DNA of 30,271 nt from Planctomycetota bacterium (GTDB lineage Bacteria > Planctomycetota > Planctomycetia > Pirellulales > Thermoguttaceae): positions 1-30,271 of the forward strand of contig JAHIKV010000074.1 in assembly GCA_018897395.1 (NCBI GenBank), given 5' to 3'. How positions within the stretch are numbered: position 1 is the first letter of the stretch; the number at the start of each line of letters is the position of its first letter. The position numbers and the translations under genes are program-made. The notes under the pieces were generated by a model. The model made no database searches, was not told where the DNA came from, and saw only the letters and a list, made by a program, of their open reading frames with translations. Below are positions 7,477-17,000 of the stretch, one piece after another.

Positions 7477-10188
7477 CTATTTTGCCGCAACGTTGGCTTC
7501 GGCCAAGACGGCGCCGTCCATCTCGGCGGGAGTGAGCGTCTCGCCGAGGTCTTGCGAGACCGCATCGGCGGCGGCCGTTCGGTCGGCGCGCATTTCGAGG
7601 TAGCCGCGGAGCCAGCGGATGGTCTCATCGACGGTGTCGGCTTGCAGCAGCAGAAGTTCGCCGGGCGTGGTCGAACCGAGCGCGGTCTCGGCCGCGTTGG
7701 TGGCGCCGCGGACTTCGACGATCTCCTTGGTCCGCGTGGCCGAATCCAATCCCTTGCGCAGCAGGCCCATAATCTCGCCCGAGGCGCGGCCGCGCAGATA
7801 GTGGTCCTCGTAGAGGACGACCCGGTCGAAGGCGGCCCCGAGCAACTCGCCCTGGCGGATGATGTCGCAATCGCGGCGGTCGCCGGCGGTCGAGTACACG
7901 CACGCGCGGCGGAGGTGCGGAAACTTGTCGATCGCCTCGATCACCGCGGAAAGCGAGTGGGCGTTGTGGCCGTAGTCCACCACCACGGTCGCGCCTTCGA
8001 TTTCCAGGACGTTGAACCGTGCGGGCACATTGTCGATATCGGCGGCAAAGGACGCCGCGCGGCCGCGGATCACGTCCATCCGTGTACCCAGCGACCAGGC
8101 GGCGGCGATCGCGGCCAGGGCGTTCTCCACCTGGAACGCGACCTGCCCGCCACGGGTCAACGGAAGATGATCGAGCGAGATGACGGCCTCCTCCCGTTCG
8201 CCTTCGGCGACGATTACTTGACGGTCGCGGACGAACGCGGCCCTTCCGCCCACGCCGAGATGCCGCACGATCGCCGGAGAGGCCGGATCGAGGGCGAAGA
8301 ACACGATCCCGCCGGGGCAGTACGCCGCCATTTCCACGACCAACGGATCGGCCGCGTTGAGCACGGCGTAGCCCTCCGGCGCCACCGCCTCGACGATGCA
8401 CCGCTTCACCTTGGCCAGTTCCGCCGGCGTGTTGACGTCGAACAGCCCGAGGTGATCTCCCTCGCCGATGTTGGTCACCACAGCCACGTCGCAATAATCG
8501 AAAGCCAGGCCCTCGCGGAGGATTCCGCCGCGGGCGGTCTCGAACACCGCCGTCTCGACGTTCGGATTCAACAGCACGCTGCGGGCGCTCCGCGGACCGC
8601 TGCAGTCCGTGTTGTCCAACCGATGGTCGTCGATGAAAATGCCGTCGGTGCAGGTCATGCCCACGCACTTGCCCGTGCCGCGAAGGATGTGGGCGATGAA
8701 CCGCGTGGTGGTCGTTTTTCCGTTCACCCCGGTGACGGCGATGATCGGCACGCGCCCGTTCTCTCCCGGCGGGAACATGAGGTCGACGATCGCCTCTCCG
8801 ACCGGCCGAGAAACGCCGGCCGACGGCTCGAGGTGCATCCGCAACCCCGGAGCGGCGTTGACCTCGACGACCATCCCGCCCTGTTCCTCCAAGGGGCGCG
8901 AGATGTCGTGCGCGAGCAGGTCGATGCCGGCGATGTCCAGGCCGACCGAGCGGGCGGCGGCGATCGCGCGGGCAGCCACGGACGGATGCACCCGTTCGGT
9001 TACGTCAATGGCCGTTCCCCCCGTGCTCAGGTTGGCGTTGCGACGGATCAGCACCACCGCTCCGGCGGGTGGGACCGTCTCGGGCGTAAACCCCTGTTCG
9101 GTCAATACCGCCAAGGCCACCGGGTCCAACTTGATTTTGCTGAGCATGGTCGCGTGGTGTTCGCCGCGCCGCGGATCGGCGTTCTCCCGTTCGATCAATT
9201 GGTTGATGGTGTGGACTCCGTCGCCGACGACCTGGGCGGGTTCGCGCCGCGCGGCGGCCACCACCCGCTCTCCAACGACCAACAGCCGATAATCGTGGCC
9301 CGGAGCGAACTTCTCGACCAAGACCGAATCGCTTTCTTGCTTTGCCGCCTCGTAGGCCGCCGTCACCTGCTTGCGAGTGTTCAGGTTGGCGGCCACTCCG
9401 CGGCCCTGGTTTCCGTCCCGGGGCTTGACGACCACCGGCGTGCCGATCTCGCGGGCCGCCTGCCATGCGTCCTCCGCGTCTGCCACCGCCCGACCGCACG
9501 GGGTGGGTACTCCCGCCGCACGGAGAAACTCGCGGGTCAACTCCTTATCTTGAGCAATCGATTCGGCGATGGCGCCGGTCCGATCGGTCTCGGCGGCTTG
9601 AATGCGGCGCTGCCAACGGCCGTGGCCGAAAACGACCAGGCTGTTGGCGTTCATTCGGCGGAAAGGGATGCCCCGCGCACGGGCCGCCTCGACAATGGCG
9701 CCGGTGCTCGGCCCCAAACATACATCTTGGGCAAGGTCGCGGAGCCGTTCGATTTGTGCGGTTACGTCGAATGGTAGATCGTGGACCGCGGCCGTGCAAA
9801 GCTCGTGGGCCACGGCAAGGCATTCCCGGCCGACCGTCTCCTCGACGTACTCGACGATGACCCTAAAAACGCCCTCCTCGGATGTTTCGCGGGCCTTTCC
9901 GAAACCGACCTCCGTGCCTGCCAACGACTGAATCTCCAACGCCACGTGTTCGAGGATATGGGCCTGATAGGTCCCAAGCCGCAGGCGTTCGAAAACCCCC
10001 CCCCGCTCGCCGAGGCTGCAACGGTGCTCGATCATGCTGGGCAGCCAACTCATCAAGCGCTCGTTGAAGCCGGGTATTTCGTTGGAGGGCTTGTCTTTTA
10101 ACTCACCCAGATCGACCCAAGCCTCCAGTACCGGAAAGTTTGCCCAGATGTTTGGTCCACGAAGCGCTAATACTTTGCGGAATTCCAT
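7477..10188 (-). CDS. cphA: Cyanophycin synthetase
   Basis: Cytoplasmic enzyme that builds cyanophycin, a poly-aspartate chain with arginine side groups used as a nitrogen and carbon store, from Asp, Arg and ATP. The 903-residue length is normal for the family. An N-terminal domain ('LRGPNIWANFPVLEAWVDLG') is followed by an ATP-grasp domain at about 220-480 ('VVVKPRDGNQGRGV', 'VEVNAAPGLRMH') that adds Asp. A Mur-ligase-like domain adds Arg; its P-loop 'GVNGKTTTT' spans about 488-496 with Lys491, followed by 'TNIGEGDHLG' and 'VDYGHNAHS'. No cyanophycinase or second cphA is present in the window. The divergent ABC exporter and DUF1854 genes 900 bases away belong to families repeatedly found with cphA. 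Confidence 0.95.
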   Translation of the reverse strand: MEFRKVLALRGPNIWANFPVLEAWVDLGELKDKPSNEIPGFNERLMSWLPSMIEHRCSLGERGGVFERLRLGTYQAHILEHVALEIQSLAGTEVGFGKARETSEEGVFRVIVEYVEETVGRECLAVAHELCTAAVHDLPFDVTAQIERLRDLAQDVCLGPSTGAIVEAARARGIPFRRMNANSLVVFGHGRWQRRIQAAETDRTGAIAESIAQDKELTREFLRAAGVPTPCGRAVADAEDAWQAAREIGTPVVVKPRDGNQGRGVAANLNTRKQVTAAYEAAKQESDSVLVEKFAPGHDYRLLVVGERVVAAARREPAQVVGDGVHTINQLIERENADPRRGEHHATMLSKIKLDPVALAVLTEQGFTPETVPPAGAVVLIRRNANLSTGGTAIDVTERVHPSVAARAIAAARSVGLDIAGIDLLAHDISRPLEEQGGMVVEVNAAPGLRMHLEPSAGVSRPVGEAIVDLMFPPGENGRVPIIAVTGVNGKTTTTRFIAHILRGTGKCVGMTCTDGIFIDDHRLDNTDCSGPRSARSVLLNPNVETAVFETARGGILREGLAFDYCDVAVVTNIGEGDHLGLFDVNTPAELAKVKRCIVEAVAPEGYAVLNAADPLVVEMAAYCPGGIVFFALDPASPAIVRHLGVGGRAAFVRDRQVIVAEGEREEAVISLDHLPLTRGGQVAFQVENALAAIAAAWSLGTRMDVIRGRAASFAADIDNVPARFNVLEIEGATVVVDYGHNAHSLSAVIEAIDKFPHLRRACVYSTAGDRRDCDIIRQGELLGAAFDRVVLYEDHYLRGRASGEIMGLLRKGLDSATRTKEIVEVRGATNAAETALGSTTPGELLLLQADTVDETIRWLRGYLEMRADRTAAADAVSQDLGETLTPAEMDGAVLAEANVAAK

Positions 10189-11096
10189 TGTTGTCTCTCA
10201 CTAAATGACTTTTCAAGTCTCTCCGAGGCTGAGGGGATTGGTCCCTATTAACACAATCTACGTAGGAAGCGGTAAAATGGTTGGGGCTTTGCGAAGAAGA
10301 ATATGGGATTTTCGGAAATTGGGTTGAGTTTATGTCTTCAGTAGTCAACTCTGATGTTTATTTGCCCCCGCGAAACACCCCGAGTGTTGCTCTAAACCTG
10401 TCGCACCAACTGCGTCACGACGGACTAAATTGCACACTTATCGGAAACCATCAGACAAAAGGATCATGTCGCCGCGCCCACGCGGTGCCGAGAGAACGAT
10501 GCTTTGTCTGGCACAAATCCCCTGCCTTATCCGGTCACCGAAAATAATCCACAAAGGTGTAGACCAACAGCCCCGAAACACCGTGCCGGAAGGTGAAACG
10601 TGCGTATCGACTAAAAAATGTTCCGTAAAAGAGTAGTAGCCCCGGCGGCGATGCTCAGCCGAGGAATCCATGATATAATAATATAATCCGCGTCCTGGAA
10701 TCAATGCAACAGTCTAAGTGGAAATTTGGGAAATTGGCGAGGGATCGGCTGTTCCCGGCGCCGCCCAAAGCCAATCGTGAAAAAGAGGCCGCCCCCTCGA
10801 CATAGTGGAACCATGATGATTTGGTGGCCAATCCGGTCTCAAACGACCGGTTGGGGAGACAGTTCTGCTGCCGCCGGGGCCATAATCCACCGGGGTGACA
10901 GTACAACCGCCAACCCAACGAGTTCCACTCCGTTCATCCGACGATAGTGTGCTTCACTGAAAGTATAGTCTATGATGTGCTGGTTGGAGGCTGAGGGGAC
11001 GCTTGGCGAAAGCGATCTCGGCAGCCTCTCATGCGGCATTTGCGAAAAGTCCGCCATTCCCCATCAGGGTGATCTCGGTCTTTGCGGGGGAGTGAA
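10189..11096. other. Long divergent intergenic region between cphA and the ABC exporter
   Basis: About 900 bases of visibly lower GC than the flanking genes. No frame in it reads like a protein: the longest (about 88 codons from 10281) lacks a ribosome binding site and has no family-like pattern. It contains an AT-rich stretch at 10671-10687 with two overlapping TATAAT-like boxes, and a possible hairpin around 10834-10862 (GTCTC...GAGAC). It should hold the promoters of both flanking genes. A small RNA or long leader is possible but not shown. Confidence 0.5.
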
Positions 11097-13430
11097 TTGA
11101 ACGCCATCAATGACTCTTGGGAACAACTTCCGGCCGACTTGCGCAATGCGGCCGAGGCCGAGTTGGCCGCCGGCGAGTCCCCCCTGGTTTGGCTCGAACT
11201 CGATCTAGATACCCGGTTGCATTTTTCACGGGGATTGGTCGTTTTGACCCCCCGTCGATTGCTGGCCGTCGAGTTTGAGGAATCGACCGACGTCGCCGAA
11301 CCGCCCCCAAAGGACGGTCTTCGGGTCCGCTCTTGGCCGTTGGAGGAGGCCGCGGGTCTGCGAGCGAAGGACCAAGGGGGCACGGGGCGGCTGGAATTGC
11401 TAGGCCCCGACTCGCTTTTGTGCCATTGGCGATTCACCATCGGCCGCGCGCCGGCGGCGCATCGGCTCGCCGGCCGGTTCGAGAGCGTTCGGCGAGGCAA
11501 GGCGGCCTCGGCCGAGGAGACCGAGGAATCGGCGACAACCGTTTGTCCAAGCTGCGGGGTGATTCTGGCGACCGACCAAGGAACTTGCCCGGATTGCGAA
11601 TCGGCCAAGAGCAAGCCCCCGACCCGTTCGCTATACCGGCTCTTCGAATTCGCCAAGCCTCGCATGGGCGTGATTCTGCTGGGGTTCGCGCTGATGGTGG
11701 CAAGCACGAGCGCCAGTTTGATACCGCCGTATCTGACCATGCCGCTGATCGACAACGTCCTGATCCCGGCCGAACGCATCGAGCACGTCAACGTCAATCT
11801 GGCGTGGTGGTATTTGTCGGGATTCGCGGCGGCCTCGATTCTTACCTGGCTGTTGACTTGGGCGCGGACCTATGTGCTGGCCCGCGTGAGCGAACGGATC
11901 GCCGTCGATTTGCGCAACCGGATTTACAGCCACATGCAGTGTCTGTCGCTGGAGTTCTTCGGCGGCAAGCGGACCGGAGACCTGATCTCGCGCGTCAGCA
12001 CCGATACGGACCGCATCTGCTATTACCTCTCGGTCCATCTGCTCGACTTCGCCAATAACGTGCTTATGCTCTTGTTGATATCGGTAGTCATGGCGTCGCT
12101 CGATCCATGGCTTACCCTGGCGATACTTCTTCCGTTGCCGCTGATCGCCTATCTCGTGCATCTGGTGCGCAGCCGGCTGCGGCGCGGTTTCGCGCTGTGT
12201 ATGCGGGCCTGGAGCGAGATGACCAGTGTGTTGGCGGACACGATCCCCGGCATTCGGGTCGTCAAAGCGTTCGCCCAGGAACGGCGCGAGACCGAGCGGT
12301 TTCGCACGGCGAACGACCGCGTCTTCCAAGCCAACGATCGCGTCAACACCGTGTGGACGTTCTTCGAGCCGGCCGTAAGTCTGCTGACCTCCTTCGGATT
12401 GTTGGTTGTGTGGGTGGCCGGCACTTGGCTGGTCGTGCAACACGAACTCAAGGTAGGCGCTTTGGTTCTATTCGTGCAGTACATTACCCGGTTCTACGGG
12501 CGCATGGATTCGATGAGCCGGATCGTGGCCGCTACGCAGCGCGCGGGGGCCAGCGCCCAGCGGATTTTCTCCATCCTCGACCGAGTGCCCAGCGTGGCCG
12601 AGCCGGTCCGCCCGGTGCATCCCGGCCGCTTGCAAGGCGAGGTCGAGTTCCGCGGCGTGGGCTTCCACTACGGCAGCCGGCCCGTGCTTCGGCAGATCGA
12701 CCTGCACGTCAGCCCGGGCGAGATGATCGGACTGGTCGGCCCCAGCGGAGCGGGAAAAACCACGCTCGTCAATCTGGTCTGCCGCTTCTACGACGTCGCC
12801 GAGGGGGCCATACTGGTCGACGGCACTGACACCCGCTCGTTCCCCGTGGAAGAGTATCGCCGACACATCGGCATCGTGCTCCAGGAACCGTTCCTCTTCT
12901 ACGGAACGATCGCCGAGAACATCGCCTACGGCCGGCCGGACGCCGGGCGCGAAGAGATCATCGCCGCCGCGAGTGCCGCCCGCGCCCACGAGTTCATCCT
13001 CCGCTTGCCCGACGCCTACGATTCGCTGGTCGGCGAGCGGGGGCAGTTCCTCTCGGGCGGCGAGCGGCAGCGGATCAGCATCGCCCGCGCGCTGTTGATC
13101 GATCCACGCATCCTGATCCTCGACGAGGCGACCTCCTCGGTGGACACGGAAACGGAGCGCGAAATTCAACTGGCGTTGGAAAACCTCGTCCGGGGGCGGA
13201 CCACGATCGCCATCGCACACCGCTTGAGCACGCTTCGCCGGGCAGATAGGCTGGTGGTCGTCGAACGGGGCCGGATTACCGAGGTCGGACCGCACGATGA
13301 GCTGTTGCGGAAAGACGGCACTTACGCCCGCCTGCACCGCGCGCAGTTCGAGATGAACCGGGGCAAGGCATTGGAAGAAAACAGTTTATCCGCCGCCTAC
13401 ACGCAGCGATTAGACGAATTGGCCGACTGA
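11097..13430 (+). CDS. Cyanophycin-associated ABC exporter with N-terminal extension and zinc ribbon
   Basis: A fused membrane and ATPase half-transporter of about 777 residues, larger than the usual 580-620. Residues 1-145 form a soluble domain ('LELDLDTRLHFSRGLVVLTPRRLLAVEF') resembling a bacterial PH-like fold. A zinc ribbon follows with CxxC at 150-153 and 164-167, then six membrane helices (about 185-480) and the ATPase with Walker A 'GPSGAGKTT' (548-556), signature 'LSGGERQR' (652-659) and Walker B 'ILILDEATSSVD'. All ATPase motifs are intact. The TTG at 11097 is preferred for the GGGGGAG just upstream; a TTG at 11082 is the alternative. Its cargo is unknown. Linkage to cphA and DUF1854 matches a gene set associated with cyanophycin metabolism. 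Confidence 0.85.
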   Translation: MNAINDSWEQLPADLRNAAEAELAAGESPLVWLELDLDTRLHFSRGLVVLTPRRLLAVEFEESTDVAEPPPKDGLRVRSWPLEEAAGLRAKDQGGTGRLELLGPDSLLCHWRFTIGRAPAAHRLAGRFESVRRGKAASAEETEESATTVCPSCGVILATDQGTCPDCESAKSKPPTRSLYRLFEFAKPRMGVILLGFALMVASTSASLIPPYLTMPLIDNVLIPAERIEHVNVNLAWWYLSGFAAASILTWLLTWARTYVLARVSERIAVDLRNRIYSHMQCLSLEFFGGKRTGDLISRVSTDTDRICYYLSVHLLDFANNVLMLLLISVVMASLDPWLTLAILLPLPLIAYLVHLVRSRLRRGFALCMRAWSEMTSVLADTIPGIRVVKAFAQERRETERFRTANDRVFQANDRVNTVWTFFEPAVSLLTSFGLLVVWVAGTWLVVQHELKVGALVLFVQYITRFYGRMDSMSRIVAATQRAGASAQRIFSILDRVPSVAEPVRPVHPGRLQGEVEFRGVGFHYGSRPVLRQIDLHVSPGEMIGLVGPSGAGKTTLVNLVCRFYDVAEGAILVDGTDTRSFPVEEYRRHIGIVLQEPFLFYGTIAENIAYGRPDAGREEIIAAASAARAHEFILRLPDAYDSLVGERGQFLSGGERQRISIARALLIDPRILILDEATSSVDTETEREIQLALENLVRGRTTIAIAHRLSTLRRADRLVVVERGRITEVGPHDELLRKDGTYARLHRAQFEMNRGKALEENSLSAAYTQRLDELAD

Positions 13431-13432
13431 AA

Positions 13433-13900
13433 ATGTTGGATTTCACGCTCGAACGCGATGCTTGGCAACAACTCGTGTTGGTCTGGAAGGATGGCCGTCG
13501 CGTGCCGGGGGTCGAGCCGGTCCGGGCGTTTCCCATCTCATCGCCGGAGGGATTCCTTTCAATCTGCGACGCCGACGGGCATGTATTGATCCGCGTCGAC
13601 GACTTCGGAGAATTGCCGGCGGAGGTCCGGTCGATGCTCGAAAAAGAGTTGTCCCGGCGCGAGTTTGTCCCGATCGTGTCGCGCATCGACCGAGTTTTCG
13701 CCGAAAGCGATCCATCGGAGTGGAGAGTGGCGACAGACCGCGGCCCGACGACATTCTTGATGGAAGACAGCGACAACAACGTGCGGCGGCTTGGCCCCTA
13801 CCGCATCTTGCTGGTCGACACGCACGGCATCCGCTACTTGCTACCCGACGCGCGGCGGCTGGACGCCGCCAGCCGCCGGATTCTGGAGCGGTATCTGTGA
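13433..13900 (+). CDS. DUF1854 family protein, cyanophycin-associated
   Basis: A 155-residue soluble protein of unknown function. Family features seen are 'VEPVRAFPISSPEGFLSICD', 'ELSRREFVPIVSRI', 'WRVATDRGPTTFLMEDSDN' and 'LVDTHGIRYLLPDARRLDA'. It starts 2 bases after the stop codon of the ABC exporter, so the two are surely cotranscribed and probably translationally coupled. DUF1854 proteins are known as neighbours of a large ABC exporter and cyanophycin synthetase, which fits here. There are no membrane segments or signal peptide. Confidence 0.85.
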   Translation: MLDFTLERDAWQQLVLVWKDGRRVPGVEPVRAFPISSPEGFLSICDADGHVLIRVDDFGELPAEVRSMLEKELSRREFVPIVSRIDRVFAESDPSEWRVATDRGPTTFLMEDSDNNVRRLGPYRILLVDTHGIRYLLPDARRLDAASRRILERYL

Positions 13901-13963
13901 ACTGACGCGTTGGGTATATTATCCACCGCTTAGGATCTGAAAATGAATAACGTGTGCAATTCT

Positions 13964-14022
13964 GTAGAACGGATTTCCCAATCCGTCCCCGAAAACTGGA
14001 CGGATTAGGAAATCCGTCCTAC
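13964..14022. repeat. Double-hairpin ACGGATT palindrome
   Basis: Two small hairpins, ACGGATT-TCCC-AATCCGT and ACGGATT-AGGA-AATCCGT, flanked by GTAG and CTAC so that the whole unit is also an inverted repeat. It lies between the convergent DUF1854 and subtilase genes, where it could terminate either transcript. A partial copy is at 29698-29725. Confidence 0.8.
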
Positions 14023-14054
14023 GTGTAAATCGCCCACTTATTCTTTTACAGGCC

Positions 14055-17000
14055 CTAAACAGAGATGGCCGGCGAGGTCAACTGCTCGGAGAGCGAATCG
14101 TGGAGCAGGTCGATCGCGCTGCGCTCCAGCAGACCCCACTGTCCGAAGCCATAGTCGGAGGCGTCGTCTTCGGACGCAGCGTCCCGGTCCGTTGCGAGGC
14201 GGTCGGAAAACAGCCTGTTTTCGTACCGTCGGCCGGCAAGCATTTGCCCGACAAGCTCGTCCCAAGCCGCTCCTTCCATTCCGGTGGGCGAGCCTTCGGG
14301 CGGTGACAGCCGCGCAAAAACGTCGTCGTGGAGCAAGGCCGTCGAATCGCTGATCCGAGACGCAAGGAGGTTCGCGGCTTGGACAACGTCGTCTCCGCGG
14401 CCGAACCGATCGTCGGCAAAGTGCGTCAACCAGGCCGAGCGGAGATCGGGCAAGTCGCTCGGCGCGTCGCCCGCCATGCTCATCGTGCCTAGGGCAAGCG
14501 ATGGAAGCTCGATTGCCAGGGCAACCGATTGCAACGACGCGGCGCCGGTCGCCGAAACCCGGAACGTTTCGCCGCTGGTGTTCACTCCGTCGCTTACGTG
14601 TACCTGGACGAAGAATTCGCCGGTGTAGCCGGAGTCGCGGCTGATCGTCAGTACGTCACCCGCCATGCTTACGCTGACCGCGCCGGATCTGAACGAAGTG
14701 AGCGTCGGCGGCGGGGCCTCGCAGAGCAGGAAGGGGTTGGCATAATAATCGACGCTGAAGGTGGCGACATAGGTGCTGGCGGCGATGCTCCCGCCCCAAC
14801 GGTACAAATCGCCGTTGGGGAGGATGAAGTACGGGTTCCTGGTCCCGTTGTGGTAGCCGGCAAAGTATTTTTCGTTTTCCCCGCGTAAATTGGTCCAGAA
14901 ACTCCCTTGCCACTGATACAGGCCGAACTCCTGGTCCAACTCATACGCCTGTTGGGCCAGCGGATCGATTGCAAGTGCCTGGGCGGAATAGCTCAAGCGG
15001 TCGCCGTCGGCGTCGGTTGCGTTGACCGATATTACCAGCGTGGTTTGATAATACGACATCGTCCGGTCGCCGATCGACGCCAATTCCGGGGCGAAGTTCG
15101 TCACGGAAACCGAGAAGGCCTCGCTGTCCGTGGCCACCCCGTCGCTGACGTTGACTTGAACGATGAAATCGTCGGCAAAATCCGCCGCGCGAGCGATTGT
15201 CAACTCACCCCCGGAGATGCTCAGTTGGACGTCGCCGCCGTCAATCGGGGTATACTCCGGCGGTTGTGCCTCGCAGAGCAAGAAGGGGTTGGAGTAATAC
15301 TCGGCGTTCAAGGTGGCGACATACGTGCTGGCGGCGATGCTCCCGCCCCAACGGTACAAATCGCCGTCGGGAAGGATGAAGTACGGGTTCCTGGCCCCGT
15401 TGTAGTAGCCGGCGAAGTATTTTTCGTTTTCCCCGCGGAGATTGGTCCAAAAACTGCCTTCCCACTGATATAGGCCGAACTCCCGGTCCAACTCGTACGC
15501 CTGCCGGGCCAGCGGATCGACCGACAGCGCCTGTGCCGAATAACTCAACCGGTCGCCGTCGGCATCACTCGCGGAGATCGGGACGGTAAGCGTCGTCTCG
15601 TTGTGCGACATCGTCCGGTCGCCGATGGCGGCCAACACCGGCGCGGAGTTGTCGATCTGCACGTTCAGCGAATAAGTGCCGGAGTAGTAGTTCCCATATC
15701 CGGCCACGGCAAGGTAATACGTGCCGCTGGACGGAGCGGTCCACCCGATGCGGGATGAGAGGTCGCCGTAGCGCACGTCGTCGTTGTAGGCCAGTCGTCT
15801 GGCGCCGTCGCGGTCGAAGAGATACAAAACAGAGTCGCTGAGTGTATCGAGTTGCGTGGTGAAGGTGTACGTCTTGCCCGCGACTGCCTGGAACTTGAAC
15901 CAATCCGCGTCTCCGGCGACTCCGAGCGCCGCGGCCGTCGAGCTGGGGACGCCTACGGCGGTCGCCGACGCGGCGCTGTCGCCGTGGTCGTCGGGCGCTA
16001 TTACGGTGAAAAACGTGGTAGCCAAAGCGCTCCAGTGCGAGTTGCTGTCCAGCGCCGCGGCGAACAGTCGGTGTGTACCTTCCCCAAAGCGATTGGTATC
16101 CAGGGTGATGGTCGCCTCGTTGCCGACGATCGTCGTGGTTCCGCCGACGGTCGGATCTTCGGCATCGTATTGCCCGTTGTTGTTTACGTCCCAGGAAACG
16201 TAGACGCCGGTGATCGTTCCGGTGGCGTCGGCCAGCCCGCCGGCGACCAACGCGACGGACGCACCGAGGGTGGCCGAGTTGGGCGAGACGCTCAACGAGC
16301 CGATCACCGGCCCTTGCGGCGGTTGCGCGTCGAGCAGTTGCAAAGTGTTGTAGGCGTTGAGTGTCCCGCCGGCGGCCGTTTTTCCGCTCAATGCCGCCAA
16401 GGGTTCGGCCCCGCCGAGGATGGCGTCGCGGACTTCGGCCACGGAAGCGTCCGGGGCGAGTGCGAAGGCCAGGGCGGCGACTCCCGCCACGTGCGGCGCG
16501 GCCATGCTGGTGCCGGAATAGGAGGCATAGCGGTTGCCCGGAACGGTGCTGTAGATGGAAACGCCCGGCGCGGCGAGATCGACGGTCGTGGCGCCGTAGG
16601 AACTGAAACTCGCCAGTTGTCCGCTTGAGGCGACGGCCGCCACGGAAACCACGTTGGAGCAGGAGTAGTTGGCCGGATATTGCGGACTGACGTCGTTGTT
16701 CGAGCCGCTGTTTCCCGCGGCGGCGACGAAGAGGATGTCGGCGTTGTTGCCGGCCTCAATGGCGCTGTACAGCGCGTAGCTGTATCCGCCGCCGCCCCAA
16801 CTGTTGTTCATCACGCGGACGTTCACGCCGTACTGGTTCCGCATCATGGTGGCGTAATTGATCGCGCGGACGGCATCGGAGAGGTAGCCCGAGCCGTTGC
16901 CGTCGAGGAACTTCAAGGCCATGATGGAGCTGGACCAGTTTACGCCGGCCACGCCCACTCCGTTGTTGGCCACCGCGGCGATGGTGCCGGAGACGTGCGT

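Noticed and set aside
7411..9777. 788-codon open frame on the plus strand opposite cyanophycin synthetase
   Set aside because: It mirrors the high-GC third codon positions of cphA, has no family-like motifs, and is rich in Arg, Gly, His and Asp as expected for an antisense shadow.
10281..10547. 88-codon plus-strand frame in the cphA-ABC gap
   Set aside because: No ribosome binding site, no recognisable motifs, and stretches of rare-looking composition; treated as non-coding.
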